Source: Roseateles_C aquae
GTDB lineage: Bacteria > Pseudomonadota > Gammaproteobacteria > Burkholderiales > Burkholderiaceae_C
Direction of reading: 5' to 3'
Assembly: GCF_032337115.1 (NCBI RefSeq)
Contig: NZ_JAVXZY010000013.1
Coordinates: 1 to 64,000, forward strand
Length of the DNA: 64,000 bases
Part shown: positions 1 to 9,293 of the stretch, in pieces
Layout of the letters: each line of letters opens with the position of its first letter
Numbering within the stretch: position 1 is the first letter of the stretch
The notes under the pieces: generated by a model
Databases searched by the model: none
Told to the model about the DNA's origin: nothing
Seen by the model: only the letters and a program-made list of their open reading frames with translations
Program-made: the position numbers and the translations under genes

Positions 1-3000
1 AGCGTCGAACTCGAACGCCAGCGCCGCACCGGCATAGCTCTGCTGCGCCGGCCTCGGCCGGTCTGTCGGCAGCGCCAGCAGTTCCGGTGCGCCAGCGAGG
101 CGCTCGCGCCAGTAGTCGAGCTGGCGCTCGAACGAAGCACTGGCAATGGCGCTGCGCTGCCAGGCGGCATAGTCGGCAAACTGCAGGCTCAGCGGGGGCA
201 AGGGGTCGGCACGGTCAGCGCAGAAGGCCGCGTACAGCGTTGCGACCTCGCGCACCAGGATGGCTATTGACCACCCATCGGAAACGATGTGATGCTGGTC
301 GATCAACAGCAGATGGTGATCGTCCGACAGCTTCAGCAATCTGCCGCGAATCAGCGGCCCGGCGGCGAGGTCAAAGCGGGCCTCGAAGAACTCGCGCTGC
401 AGTGCAGCGAGTGTGTCGCCCCTTGCATCGAGCTCTTCAAGCGCGAAGCCGCCAGCGGCTGAATCAACCACTTGGGATGGTTGCCCCTGCACCGCCACGA
501 AGCGCGTGCGCAGGATTTCATGTCGCGCCACAAGGCGATCCAGCGTCGCCTTCAACGCCGCCCGATTGAGCTGACCGCGCAGCCGCAGTGCCGCCGGCAT
601 CCGGTAGGCAGCGCCAGCAGCGGCGTCCAGGTGGTCAAGGAACCACAGACGCTGCTGCGACCACGCCAGCGGCAGCGGCTGGCTGCGGTCGGCACGCAGC
701 ATCGGCGTCGCCAAATGCGCTTGGCCCGCTGAGCGCTGACGCTCCATGCCTTCCAGCTGCGCTGCCAGGTCGCGCAGCACCGGCGCCGCAAACAGCAGGC
801 GCAGCGGCAATTCGACGCCCAGCTGATCCCGCACGCGCGCCGCCAACTGCGTCGCCAACAGCGAATGCCCGCCCAGCTCGAAGAAATGGTCGAGGCGTCC
901 GACGCGCTCAAGGCCCAGCAGTGCGCACCAAGCGGCAGCCAACACCGTCTCGAGCTCGCCTTGGGGCTGCTCATAGGCTCTCGATGGCAGGGCGTCGCCA
1001 GCGGGCTTCGGCAATGCTTTGCGATCGACCTTGCCGCTGGCATTGAGCGGCCAGGCCTCAAGTCGGACAAAGGCGCTCGGCAGCATGTACTCGGGCAGTT
1101 CGCGTGCAAGCCGAGCGCGCAAGGCCAGCACGTCGATCCCGGTGGCAATCAGATAGGCAACAAGCCGAGGTTCGCCGCGCGGGTCGGGCAACGCCAGTAC
1201 GACCGCCTCGCGAACGCCCTCGCAGGCGGCCAGCTTCGCTTCGATTTCGCCCAGCTCGATCCGGAAGCCGCGGATCTTGACCTGGAAGTCGTTGCGGCCG
1301 AGGTACTCAATCGTCCCATCGGCCAGCCTGCGACCGAGATCGCCGGTGCGATACATCCGTGCATCGGCATCGCCAACGAACGGGTCACGCAGGAATCGCT
1401 CGGCGCTCAGGTCCGCGCGATTCAAATAGCCACGCGCGACCTGCGCCCCGGCCAGGTACAGCTCGCCGGTCACACCGAGTGGCACGGGCTCAAGATGGGC
1501 GTCGAGGATGTAGGCACGTGTGCCGGCAATGGGACGGCCGATCGGTACCTCGGGAGCATCGAAGCTCGCGCCCGGCGCCAGTTCAAAGACGGTGGAGTTG
1601 ACGGTGTTCTCGGTCGGTCCATACGCATTGATCCATCGGCAGAGGCGAGCGCGCGGATGGGAAAGCCACTGGCGCAGGTGGTGCGCCTTGGCCGCCTCGC
1701 CGCCAACCGCGACCAGGCGCAACTCGTCGTTGGGCGCGCAGCGACCGGCCGCAAGCTCGTGGCTCCACTGGTGCCAAAACGCAGTCGCCAAATCGCACAC
1801 CGTGATCCGCTCGGCGCGCATGAAGGCGGCAAAGTCGGCATCGGGGGCGAGCAGTTGATCAGGGCGCAGAACGAGCGTTGCACCGCTTCCAAGCGCGGGA
1901 TAGATCTCAGCGACTGAGGAATCGAATCCAAACGAGGCGAACTGCAGCACGCGGTCGCCTTCATCAAGGCGCAGCAGCGCCGACTGCGCCGCGACCAGAT
2001 TGGCGACATTCGCATGCGTCACCGCCACACCCTTGGGCAGGCCCGTCGAGCCTGAGGTGTAGATCACATAGGCAAGATGCTGAGGTCCAGCAGCGCGAGC
2101 CAAGCGGGTCTCGGAGGCGCCCGCCCAGAGATGCGCGTCATGCTCAAGGTGGACGGCCCGAATGCTCAGGGCCTCGGCACGCCCGCCTCCGCCAAGCGCC
2201 TGCTCGCCGGCGGCATCAACAAGCACAAGCCGCGCCGCGCAGTCGTGCAAGACATGGCTGAGCCGGTCCACCGGGTATTGCGGATCAAGCGGCACATAGG
2301 CCCCGCCAGCCTTCAGGACCGCCAAGACGGCGGTGAGCTGAGCAAGACCGCGACGCGCGCAGATGGCGACCCGCTCGTCTGCCACGACGCCAGCCGTGCG
2401 CAGCCAGGCGGCAAGCCGGTTGCTGGCCGCATCGAGTTCGCCGTAGCTGAGGCTGACGCCCGCGTCGCGCAATGCCGTCGCCAACGGCGCACGCCGCACA
2501 ACGCGTTCAAACGGTTCGTGCACCAAGGTGTCCGGCGTTTCAGCAGCGAGTGCCGTGCCGGGCATGCTGTTTGACTTGGCACCCAGCGTCAGTTCTAGGC
2601 GTTGCTGCGCATCGATGAGGGGCAAGCGGGCGACGGTTCGCTCGACCTCCGCCACCATCGCCTCGAGCAAATTCACATAGTGCCCGCCGATGCGCTCGAC
2701 CGTCGATTGCTCGAACAGGCTGACGTCGAAACGGAAATCGCAGCGCAGGCCGGCGTCAAGCTCGATCACTTCGAGCGACAGATCGAGCGCCGTGCCACCG
2801 CTCTGGTAGACCGGGTAGGCCTGCAGCTCATGACCTGCCCAAGAAGCAAGCTGGCCGCCAGGACGTTGCGCACTGCCCTCCCGCCACAAGGCCAGCAGCG
2901 CCGTCGCCGCACGCGCCTTCTGAAAGTTGAACAGGGTCTGGAACACCGGATGAACTCCGGGTTCGCGCGGCGGATTCAGCCGTTCGACCAGCAAACCGAA

Positions 3001-3981
3001 CGGCAGTTCTTGGTGACGCAGCCCCTGCATGGCAGCACCGCGCACAGCGCGCAAGGTGTCGGCGACCGCCTCATCCTCGGCAAAGCCATGGCGAATGGCG
3101 ATAGCGTTGACGAAATCGCCGACAACAGGGTTCCAACGCGGATCGACCCGTCCCGGCATGGGCGTGCCGACGATGATGTCATTCTGGCCGCTCAAACGAT
3201 GCAACAGCATCATGTAAGCGGCCAGCAGGGTCGTGTAGAGCGTGCCGGCATGCCGGCGGGCCAGCCCACGCAGGCCCTCAAGCAGCGCCGCTGGCAGTTC
3301 GATGCTGATCTGACCGAGTTCGCTGCCAACGCCCGGGCCGCGAACATGGTCACAAGGCAGTCGCAGCAGCGGCAGATCGCCGCCCAATGCAGCCAGCCAG
3401 TGCTTCCAGGCGCGCTGCGCCTCCGTGCCCGCCAGCCAGGCGCGCTCGGACTCCACATAGTCGCGGTAGGCAGGCGCCGTCAGCTGTGGCGCCGGCAAGT
3501 CACCCTGCAACGCCTGTCCCAACTCTTCAAGCACCAGCCAGAACGACCAGCCGTCGCAGAAGAGATGGTCAAAAACAAGCAGCAGAACCGTGTCACCGCT
3601 GGCTTCCGGGTAGAGCACCGCACGAAACGGCGGCTCTTGCTCAAGATCGAAAACACGGACGCTGTCAGCGCGAACGGCCTGCAGCAGCGCGGCCGCATCC
3701 AGACCGCCACGCAGCTCGACTTTCAGCGGCGCGCCTGCATCGGTCGACTGTTCCGCTCGCCCCCCAGACTGGCGCAGGCGCGCGCCCAGCATCGGATGAC
3801 GTACCGTCAGCTGCTCAAGCGCCCGCTGCAATGTCGACGCTTCAAGACCGCCACGCACACGCACTGCAAAAGCGTTGTTGTGTGCGCCCCGGCCTTCGCT
3901 GTCGAATTGATAGAGGAACCAGCGGCTGCGCTGAGCCTCGGACAGAGGAAACCACGATGGCGATACGGCGTGAAGGTCCAT
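1..3981 (-). CDS. Nonribosomal peptide synthetase, C-A-T-C..., 3' end outside window
   Basis: Multimodular peptide synthetase, open from the ATG at 3981 to the window edge (1327 codons, no stop). Domains in order: condensation (residues about 10-440), adenylation (about 490-1000), carrier protein (about 1010-1075), and a second condensation domain (from about 1090, incomplete). The first C domain has DHLFCDG at 138-144, so the first His of HHxxxDG is Asp but the catalytic second His is kept. The A domain shows LKAGGAYVPLDP near 555, YTSGSTG near 640, NAYGPTE near 785 and the A10 lysine. The carrier serine lies in LGGHSLL near 1037. The second C domain has an intact HHIVSDG near 1229. Aligned by eye to GrsA, the A-domain pocket reads D-S-A-D-V-V-A-V-N, for which I cannot assign a substrate. 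It follows the ACP gene by 24 bp, so its first C domain probably takes the acyl group from that ACP. Any thioesterase lies outside. Confidence 0.93.
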   Translation of the reverse strand, partial: MDLHAVSPSWFPLSEAQRSRWFLYQFDSEGRGAHNNAFAVRVRGGLEASTLQRALEQLTVRHPMLGARLRQSGGRAEQSTDAGAPLKVELRGGLDAAALLQAVRADSVRVFDLEQEPPFRAVLYPEASGDTVLLLVFDHLFCDGWSFWLVLEELGQALQGDLPAPQLTAPAYRDYVESERAWLAGTEAQRAWKHWLAALGGDLPLLRLPCDHVRGPGVGSELGQISIELPAALLEGLRGLARRHAGTLYTTLLAAYMMLLHRLSGQNDIIVGTPMPGRVDPRWNPVVGDFVNAIAIRHGFAEDEAVADTLRAVRGAAMQGLRHQELPFGLLVERLNPPREPGVHPVFQTLFNFQKARAATALLALWREGSAQRPGGQLASWAGHELQAYPVYQSGGTALDLSLEVIELDAGLRCDFRFDVSLFEQSTVERIGGHYVNLLEAMVAEVERTVARLPLIDAQQRLELTLGAKSNSMPGTALAAETPDTLVHEPFERVVRRAPLATALRDAGVSLSYGELDAASNRLAAWLRTAGVVADERVAICARRGLAQLTAVLAVLKAGGAYVPLDPQYPVDRLSHVLHDCAARLVLVDAAGEQALGGGGRAEALSIRAVHLEHDAHLWAGASETRLARAAGPQHLAYVIYTSGSTGLPKGVAVTHANVANLVAAQSALLRLDEGDRVLQFASFGFDSSVAEIYPALGSGATLVLRPDQLLAPDADFAAFMRAERITVCDLATAFWHQWSHELAAGRCAPNDELRLVAVGGEAAKAHHLRQWLSHPRARLCRWINAYGPTENTVNSTVFELAPGASFDAPEVPIGRPIAGTRAYILDAHLEPVPLGVTGELYLAGAQVARGYLNRADLSAERFLRDPFVGDADARMYRTGDLGRRLADGTIEYLGRNDFQVKIRGFRIELGEIEAKLAACEGVREAVVLALPDPRGEPRLVAYLIATGIDVLALRARLARELPEYMLPSAFVRLEAWPLNASGKVDRKALPKPAGDALPSRAYEQPQGELETVLAAAWCALLGLERVGRLDHFFELGGHSLLATQLAARVRDQLGVELPLRLLFAAPVLRDLAAQLEGMERQRSAGQAHLATPMLRADRSQPLPLAWSQQRLWFLDHLDAAAGAAYRMPAALRLRGQLNRAALKATLDRLVARHEILRTRFVAVQGQPSQVVDSAAGGFALEELDARGDTLAALQREFFEARFDLAAGPLIRGRLLKLSDDHHLLLIDQHHIVSDGWSIAILVREVATLYAAFCADRADPLPPLSLQFADYAAWQRSAIASASFERQLDYWRERLAGAPELLALPTDRPRPAQQSYAGAALAFEFDA

Positions 3982-4005
3982 GACTCAATGCGGAATGTGA
4001 AGCGC

Positions 4006-4263
4006 TCAGGGCGTCGCCGGAGCGGCCTGCATCTCGGGGAGTGCAGCAAGAAAGGCGGCGAGACCGGCGATCGACGGATGGTCATAAAGCCACTCGAGAT
4101 CCACCTCGCGGCCGACCAAGGCTTCGATCTCACGGGCGAGTTGCAGGGCAACAATCGAGTCGACCCCTTGCTCAGACAGGTCGGCGGTCAAAGACAGCGA
4201 GGCCGGATCGACCTCCAGCAGGCGCGCAAGCGCCCGGCACAGCGAAAGCTCGAGGGTGGTCAT
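4006..4263 (-). CDS. Free-standing acyl carrier protein
   Basis: An 85-residue carrier protein. The phosphopantetheine attachment serine is S36 in the motif GVDSIVAL, and the rest has the expected helix pattern for a PP-binding domain. It starts at the ATG at 4263, 12 bp after the fatty-acyl-AMP ligase stop, and ends 24 bp before the NRPS start. From this position and the family of its neighbours, I infer that it receives the fatty acyl group from the ligase and presents it to the first condensation domain of the NRPS. It is too short to carry another domain. The alternative, a carrier for a tailoring step, fits less well with the ligase directly upstream. Confidence 0.9.
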   Translation of the reverse strand: MTTLELSLCRALARLLEVDPASLSLTADLSEQGVDSIVALQLAREIEALVGREVDLEWLYDHPSIAGLAAFLAALPEMQAAPATP

Positions 4264-4275
4264 ATGGGGGCTCGT

Positions 4276-6102
4276 TCAGGGCTGGAGGACAGCGGCTTCG
4301 GCGCGCTCAAGCGTCCGAGCCAAGTAGCTGGTGCGGCACTGCGCGCGCATCACCTTGCCGCTGGAGGTACGTGGCAGCGCACCGGGTTTGAGAAAGACAA
4401 TGTCGTCCACCGTCAATGCGTAAGCCTGTCGCACAGCCGCACGCACAGCGCCGGCGACGGCCGGCCATTGCTCCGACCGACGCAGCCACTCGCGTTTGAG
4501 CTCGCACACGAGCACCAGGCCGGCAGTGGCCTCACCGGTCTGGCCGTCCGCAACAAAGGCTGCCGCACCGGCCTCGCGCAGGGCGTCATGAGCATCAAGC
4601 GCGGCCTCCTCGATATCCTGGGGCGCATGCTTCTTGCCGTTGACGATGATCAGGTCCTTGAGTCTGCCGGTCACGAACAGCTCACCTTCCCAGAAATAGC
4701 CGAGATCGCCGGTACGCAGCCAGTGCTCTGACGACCCGTCGGCCAGGCTGGCCCCAAAGCCCTGCGCGCTGAGCTCGGCTTGCCGCCAATAGCCCCCGGC
4801 GACACTGCCACTGCGCACCCAGATCTCGCCAACGCCCGGCGCGGGGAGTGGCTGGGATGTCGCTGGATCGACGATGCGGATCTCGGTGTCGCCGCTCGGT
4901 ACACCACATGAAACGACCGAGCTTCCCTGTGAACGCCGCTGCCGCCATGGCGTTCCAAGGCGTTTGCCGGTGATGAACAGCGTTGACTCGGCCATGCCGT
5001 AGCAGGGGTAGAACGCGCCGGCATCGAACCCCAGTGGTGCGAAGCGTTCGCAGAAGCGTTCGACCGTTGCAGCCCGTATTGGCTCTGCACCACAAAACGC
5101 AACCTGCCAGCGGCCCAGATCAAATCCGGGTATTGCTGCGAGCGCCGCCGGATCAACCTGCCGGGCGACCAGGTCGTACATGAAGTTCGGGCCGCCGCTG
5201 GTCGTGATGCCCAGCCGCGCGATCCGCTCCAGCCAACGCTGCGGAAACTGCACAAACTCGGCTGGCGTCATCCAGTAGCCCGGGCAGCTGCTGTACATCG
5301 GCTGCAGCAGGCCACCAACAAGCCCCATGTCGTGGAACATCGGCAGCGCAGTCAAGACCGCCGAGCTGCTGCCAATTCCCATCGCAGCCTGGATCAATGC
5401 GCTGTTGTGGCGCAGGTTCTCATGACTGACGACAACGCCCTTTGGCTTGCCAGTGGACCCTGAGGTGTACTGAAGAAAGGCAACCGGCGCGGCCTCGTAG
5501 TCGGGCCGCTGCCATTGCGCCGCCGAAGCGGCCAGCGGTGTGGCGCCGGTACTGCCGGCCATTTCGCTGGACAGCCCGCGCAAGTCCAAGCACAGCAGGC
5601 CTGCGCCATCGCTCGTTTGGGCGAACTGCAGCAAGGCGTCGGCATCCGTCAGGGCGGCCTGCGCGTCGGCGTCGGCGATCAGGACGCGAAGCCTCTCCGC
5701 CAGCGCCTGCCGACGGGGCAACGCCGTCGGCACAGCGATCATGCCTGCCAGCATGCAGGCATAGAAGGCGAGCACGAACTGCTTCTGTGCCTGACAGACG
5801 AGCAATAAGCGCGATTGCGGGTCGAAACGCCGCTGCAGCAAAGCCGCGAGCGCAGCAGCCTGCTCAAACAAGGCGCCACAGCTGAGCGCGTCAACGCCCT
5901 CACCATCGCCTTGCAAGAAACCATAGGCGAGCGCCTGCGGCGTCTGGCACGCACGTTGCACGAGGAGATCGGGAAGCAGATTCACAAGGAACTCGCTGGT
6001 CAGAGTTGGAGCGTCATCCGATGGCGACATTTCGCAATGCCGCCGAGCGGTGCGATCAGGGCGTGGTGAACATGGGCGCGGTATCGGGTCAACCAGAGCC
6101 AC
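4276..6102 (-). CDS. Fatty-acyl-AMP ligase (FAAL), lipid starter loading
   Basis: Adenylate-forming enzyme of 608 residues. It has YTSGSTGKPKG around residue 212-222, LPMFHDMGLVGG, GAEPIR and YGMAEST in the middle, and GRLKDLIIVNGKKHAPQDIE near the C terminus, the signature I associate with fatty-acyl-AMP ligases rather than amino-acid adenylation domains. The family activates a free fatty acid as acyl-AMP and transfers it to a carrier protein, here most likely the adjacent ACP. The given start is a GTG 5 bp after the stop of the SbnI-like gene; an ATG at 6030 (MSPSDDAPTL) is a credible alternative and would remove a low-quality N-terminal stretch. It indicates that the cluster product is a lipopeptide. 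Confidence 0.92.
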   Translation of the reverse strand: MALVDPIPRPCSPRPDRTARRHCEMSPSDDAPTLTSEFLVNLLPDLLVQRACQTPQALAYGFLQGDGEGVDALSCGALFEQAAALAALLQRRFDPQSRLLLVCQAQKQFVLAFYACMLAGMIAVPTALPRRQALAERLRVLIADADAQAALTDADALLQFAQTSDGAGLLCLDLRGLSSEMAGSTGATPLAASAAQWQRPDYEAAPVAFLQYTSGSTGKPKGVVVSHENLRHNSALIQAAMGIGSSSAVLTALPMFHDMGLVGGLLQPMYSSCPGYWMTPAEFVQFPQRWLERIARLGITTSGGPNFMYDLVARQVDPAALAAIPGFDLGRWQVAFCGAEPIRAATVERFCERFAPLGFDAGAFYPCYGMAESTLFITGKRLGTPWRQRRSQGSSVVSCGVPSGDTEIRIVDPATSQPLPAPGVGEIWVRSGSVAGGYWRQAELSAQGFGASLADGSSEHWLRTGDLGYFWEGELFVTGRLKDLIIVNGKKHAPQDIEEAALDAHDALREAGAAAFVADGQTGEATAGLVLVCELKREWLRRSEQWPAVAGAVRAAVRQAYALTVDDIVFLKPGALPRTSSGKVMRAQCRTSYLARTLERAEAAVLQP

Positions 6103-6107
6103 GCGGC

Positions 6108-6533
6108 TCAGGCAGCCTGCGCCGCGCGCTGGCCTAGCGCAGCCAGCCCAATATCACAGGGCGGCAGCGGTGGCGTGAAGATGTGCCGAGTCGTCTTGTA
6201 CGGAAACACCTGGCGGGTGTTCGCAATCGAGAAAATATCAGCCAGATTGAACGGCTCATCGTGCTCCCACTCGTACACGCGGACACGCGGGTCGGTGTAC
6301 TCAAGCAGGTAGCAGGGGATTTGCCGCAGGCCGAGTCGGCGCGCCGCATGCCAGCGATGGTTGCCGTCCATGATGATGCCTGTGCGCGCCTCGACGGAGA
6401 TGGGCATCGTCCAGCGCCCGGCCGCAGCAATCCGCACAGCCAGCGCCTCCACGTCGGCCTCGATCACTTCTTCGGACAACAGGAAAAACCCCGTGTCGCG
6501 TAGCGAGACTTCATAAGAATGCGGCGCGCTCAT
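6108..6533 (-). CDS. sbnI: SbnI/SerK-like ParB-fold serine kinase, short form
   Basis: A 141-residue protein with the ParB/sulfiredoxin-like nucleotide-binding motif IIMDGNHRWHAARRLG, then FPYKTTRH, a pattern found in SerK and SbnI proteins. SbnI phosphorylates free L-serine to O-phospho-L-serine, the substrate of SbnA. SbnA- and SbnB-like genes lie just upstream in the same operon, which supports that role. The protein is much shorter than staphylococcal SbnI (about 250 residues) and ends soon after the kinase-like domain. The ATG at 6533 is preferred because a strong AGGGGAGGT ribosome site lies just before it; a TTG at 6536 is less likely. Kinase activity is inferred, since other ParB-like functions share this fold. 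Confidence 0.72.
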   Translation of the reverse strand: MSAPHSYEVSLRDTGFFLLSEEVIEADVEALAVRIAAAGRWTMPISVEARTGIIMDGNHRWHAARRLGLRQIPCYLLEYTDPRVRVYEWEHDEPFNLADIFSIANTRQVFPYKTTRHIFTPPLPPCDIGLAALGQRAAQAA

Positions 6534-6594
6534 CAATGACCTCCCCTGATAGACCTATCGCAAAAGTGCGCAAGAAACGCGAACAAGGACATGA

Positions 6595-8259
6595 CTAGAA
6601 CGGCCACTCGCCACTCAGGTAGAGCCGCTCGGCCTCCATGCCGTGGCTGCGGCAGCGGTCGATGAAGCGCTGCGATTCGGTCAGCTGAATGCTGTCGGGG
6701 CTGTACTGCAAGCCCATGATGTAGCGCATCCATGGCTCCTGCCCCATCGCATATACAAACACGCGAGCAGGTTCGAGTTTCCCGACGATGCCCCAGGCTC
6801 GATCACAGTCGGCGCCTGACAGCCGCCGCGCCTCGTTATTGCGGCGATTCAGCGGCTTGCCCAGAAGTGGCTCGTACAGCCAGTTCAGCGGGGCGCCATG
6901 GCATTCCATACCGATGAACAAAGCGTCGATGCGGCCGCCGATGGCGCGTCTCATATGCTCGTACATGACGAGATCTCGACCATCCGAGTCAACCAGGAAC
7001 ACAAAATTGCGTCCACCCAGATTCAGTGCGACCGCATGCTTGCTGTAAATGCTGAGATCCGCATGCTCACCGGTGAACGGCAGACTGCAGATGCGGCCGC
7101 CAGGGATCTGGACCGTGTCCAGGCAGTCGAGCACGACAACGTTGCCAAAGCCCATTTCGCCTAGCGCGAGCTTCATCGACGGATCTGCGACATGGCCACT
7201 GTTGTTGGCAGGCACGATGACCTGGCCGATGCGATGGCGCAGCTGGATCAGCATCTCGGGGCTGAAGTGATCCTGGTGTGAATGCGAGAGCACGACATAG
7301 TCGATGCGCTCAGGCAAATCGTTGATCGTGAAGCGTTCATCGTCGGCTTCTTCGATGCTCACAAATGGATCAAACAGCACCGACACCTCGGCCGTTTGAA
7401 ACAGCACACAGGCATGACCGAAGTAGCGCACCCTCACGCCGTCGCCGCTATGGTCAATCGGACCACGCCGGCGTGGCGGCGTCGTATCGAACATTGCGCG
7501 CAATGCCGTGCGTTGCTCACCGGCAAGTTCAAGCTGCTCGGCAATCGCATTGAAGGAGGCCGGCTTGCTGCGCGCGCGCGCCAGCAGATCGAGCCGAGCG
7601 TCGGAGAAGCGCAACGGCAGGGTGACGCTGCCTGGCGCCGGCAGCCGTGGCGTGCTCATGAAGAAATGGCGCTCGTCCTCGCGCAGCGACTGCAGAAGGA
7701 CTTGCTGCGTCGACACGGCCAAACCCTGTGCGTAGAGCAGCGCTTCGAACAGGCGCAGCGCCGGGCGATGATGGAGGTCGTAAACGAGTTCAAGGCAGCC
7801 GCGCAGAGCCTGTGGCAACTCGGTGTAGTAGTCGTTGAGCGTGCCCCCTTGGGCTTCCTGCTGCAGCCGAGCATCGAAGGCACGGTATTCGTCGGCGAAG
7901 GCCAACAGCTCTGCGCAAGTGGTTTCGGTATCTTCAATCAGCTGGCGCACGGCCGCGATATCGGCCTCGGCAAGGCTGACGAATGGCCCGCCGTACATAT
8001 TCGGGTCAAGGTTGGCCGAGACGTGGATGGACGGGTTATCAACAAAATTGCGCAGCAGGGGCAACATGCGAAAACGCAGATGCAGGGCCAACGCAGCTGG
8101 CGACACCAGATGCGACCAGGCGTACCAGCCGCAAACAAGCGGCTCGATCTTGACGTCTGATTTCAGGTAGACGAACTCGTCGCCAGCAGCGACGGGATGG
8201 ACATTCGAATCGGGGAACAAGATGCTTCTCTCTGAAGATGCAGTGGCCGAGGCGATCAC
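6595..8259 (-). CDS. CmlA-type diiron beta-hydroxylase (metallo-beta-lactamase fold)
   Basis: A 554-residue protein with an N-terminal domain unique to this family (about 1-260) and a C-terminal metallo-beta-lactamase-fold domain. Metal-binding motif HSHQDH lies at 326-331, with a Glu (E398, in TGEHADL) where hydrolases usually carry His, and an Asp at 424. As I recall it, the spacing matches the diiron site of CmlA, which beta-hydroxylates an amino acid held on a carrier domain. I infer a similar oxygenase, acting on a residue loaded on the NRPS, not a lactamase. The GTG start overlaps the SbnB-like stop by 4 bp (GTGA), so the two are translationally coupled. The substrate residue is unknown. 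Confidence 0.82.
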   Translation of the reverse strand: MIASATASSERSILFPDSNVHPVAAGDEFVYLKSDVKIEPLVCGWYAWSHLVSPAALALHLRFRMLPLLRNFVDNPSIHVSANLDPNMYGGPFVSLAEADIAAVRQLIEDTETTCAELLAFADEYRAFDARLQQEAQGGTLNDYYTELPQALRGCLELVYDLHHRPALRLFEALLYAQGLAVSTQQVLLQSLREDERHFFMSTPRLPAPGSVTLPLRFSDARLDLLARARSKPASFNAIAEQLELAGEQRTALRAMFDTTPPRRRGPIDHSGDGVRVRYFGHACVLFQTAEVSVLFDPFVSIEEADDERFTINDLPERIDYVVLSHSHQDHFSPEMLIQLRHRIGQVIVPANNSGHVADPSMKLALGEMGFGNVVVLDCLDTVQIPGGRICSLPFTGEHADLSIYSKHAVALNLGGRNFVFLVDSDGRDLVMYEHMRRAIGGRIDALFIGMECHGAPLNWLYEPLLGKPLNRRNNEARRLSGADCDRAWGIVGKLEPARVFVYAMGQEPWMRYIMGLQYSPDSIQLTESQRFIDRCRSHGMEAERLYLSGEWPF

Positions 8260-9260
8260 CAGCGACTGGTTTCGCCGAAGAACTCTGGAATTGCTATCGC
8301 CTGGCCCTGCGCCAGAGCGGCTTCGAAGAGCTGCTTGCCCAGCGCAAGGTCGAGCATGCCCATGCCAAAGGGTGAAAAGATCACCGGCTTGCCGCGATCC
8401 AGCTCGATCTCACCGAGCATCAGCTGCGCCAGCGTGCCGGTGACAAACGCCCGATGGCCGCTCAGCTGTTCGGCCAGGTGCGGCGACGTGTTCGCCTTCA
8501 TGCAATGCTCAACGTCGTCGAACAGATTGGCCGCTGCCAGGATCAACTCGGGTGCGAGATCGCGCAGCGACACGTTCAGCACGATCTGGCCCGGCGCGAA
8601 CGGCCGGTCGGCGCCGACATAGGGCGTGCCGGCATTGGTGGCAAAAACCACCACGTCCGCAGCGAGCGCCGCGTCGAGCGAATCAACCCGCACGCCGCTG
8701 TTTGACTGCTTGCGTGCATAGGCAGCAAACGCTTCGCTGGAGGCCGCATCATGGTCGTGAACAATCAGCTGCTCGAAGGTCCAATGGTCGGCCCTGAACA
8801 TGTCGTAGATGCTGCGGGCGATCACGCCGGCGCCAATAAAGGAAACCGACATCGCCTCGCGGCGGCCCGCGTTGATCCAGCGTGCGGCCAGCACGGCTGA
8901 CGCCGCGGTGCGCGCGGCACTGATCAGCGCGCCTTCCAGCAATGCATAGGGGTAGCCGGTCGCCGGGTCATTGAGGACGAGCACCGCAGAAGCGCGTGGA
9001 ATGCCTCGTTCAACATTGCCAGGGTAGCTCGCGATCCATTTGATTCCAGAGACCGCCTGCTCTCCCGCAATGCTTGCCGGCAGCGCGATGATGCGGTTCT
9101 GCGGCTCTGATGGAAAGCGCAGGAAGTAGCTATCGGGGTTGACGGTCTTGCCGTGGTGATGGGCAAGATAGGCGTCGGCCACACTCTCGATGCAGCGGGC
9201 AGGATGCAGCTCCAGCAATTGCTTCAGCCGGCTCCCCGTAAGGACATGAAACTCAAACAT
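8256..9260 (-). CDS. sbnB: SbnB-like 2,3-diaminopropionate biosynthesis dehydrogenase
   Basis: A 334-residue protein of the ornithine cyclodeaminase/mu-crystallin family. It has the Rossmann glycine motif SFIGAGVIARSI around 140-152. Near the N terminus it has KTVNPDSYFLRFP, and later GIKWIASYPGN, as in SbnB proteins. SbnB oxidatively cleaves N-(1-amino-1-carboxyl-2-ethyl)-glutamate with NAD to give L-2,3-diaminopropionate and 2-oxoglutarate. The family alone could also mean an ornithine cyclodeaminase or an imine reductase, but the SbnA-like gene 33 bp upstream makes the Dap role much more likely. It starts at the ATG at 9260 and overlaps the hydroxylase gene by 4 bp. Confidence 0.87.
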   Translation of the reverse strand: MFEFHVLTGSRLKQLLELHPARCIESVADAYLAHHHGKTVNPDSYFLRFPSEPQNRIIALPASIAGEQAVSGIKWIASYPGNVERGIPRASAVLVLNDPATGYPYALLEGALISAARTAASAVLAARWINAGRREAMSVSFIGAGVIARSIYDMFRADHWTFEQLIVHDHDAASSEAFAAYARKQSNSGVRVDSLDAALAADVVVFATNAGTPYVGADRPFAPGQIVLNVSLRDLAPELILAAANLFDDVEHCMKANTSPHLAEQLSGHRAFVTGTLAQLMLGEIELDRGKPVIFSPFGMGMLDLALGKQLFEAALAQGQAIAIPEFFGETSRW

Positions 9261-9293
9261 GGTGGGTCTTGTTCCTATCGGTGTGCAGGGGGC

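Noticed and set aside
865..4731. Plus-strand frames at 865-1917 and 2602-4731
   Set aside because: Antisense to the NRPS, ACP and FAAL genes, whose domain motifs are intact on the minus strand.
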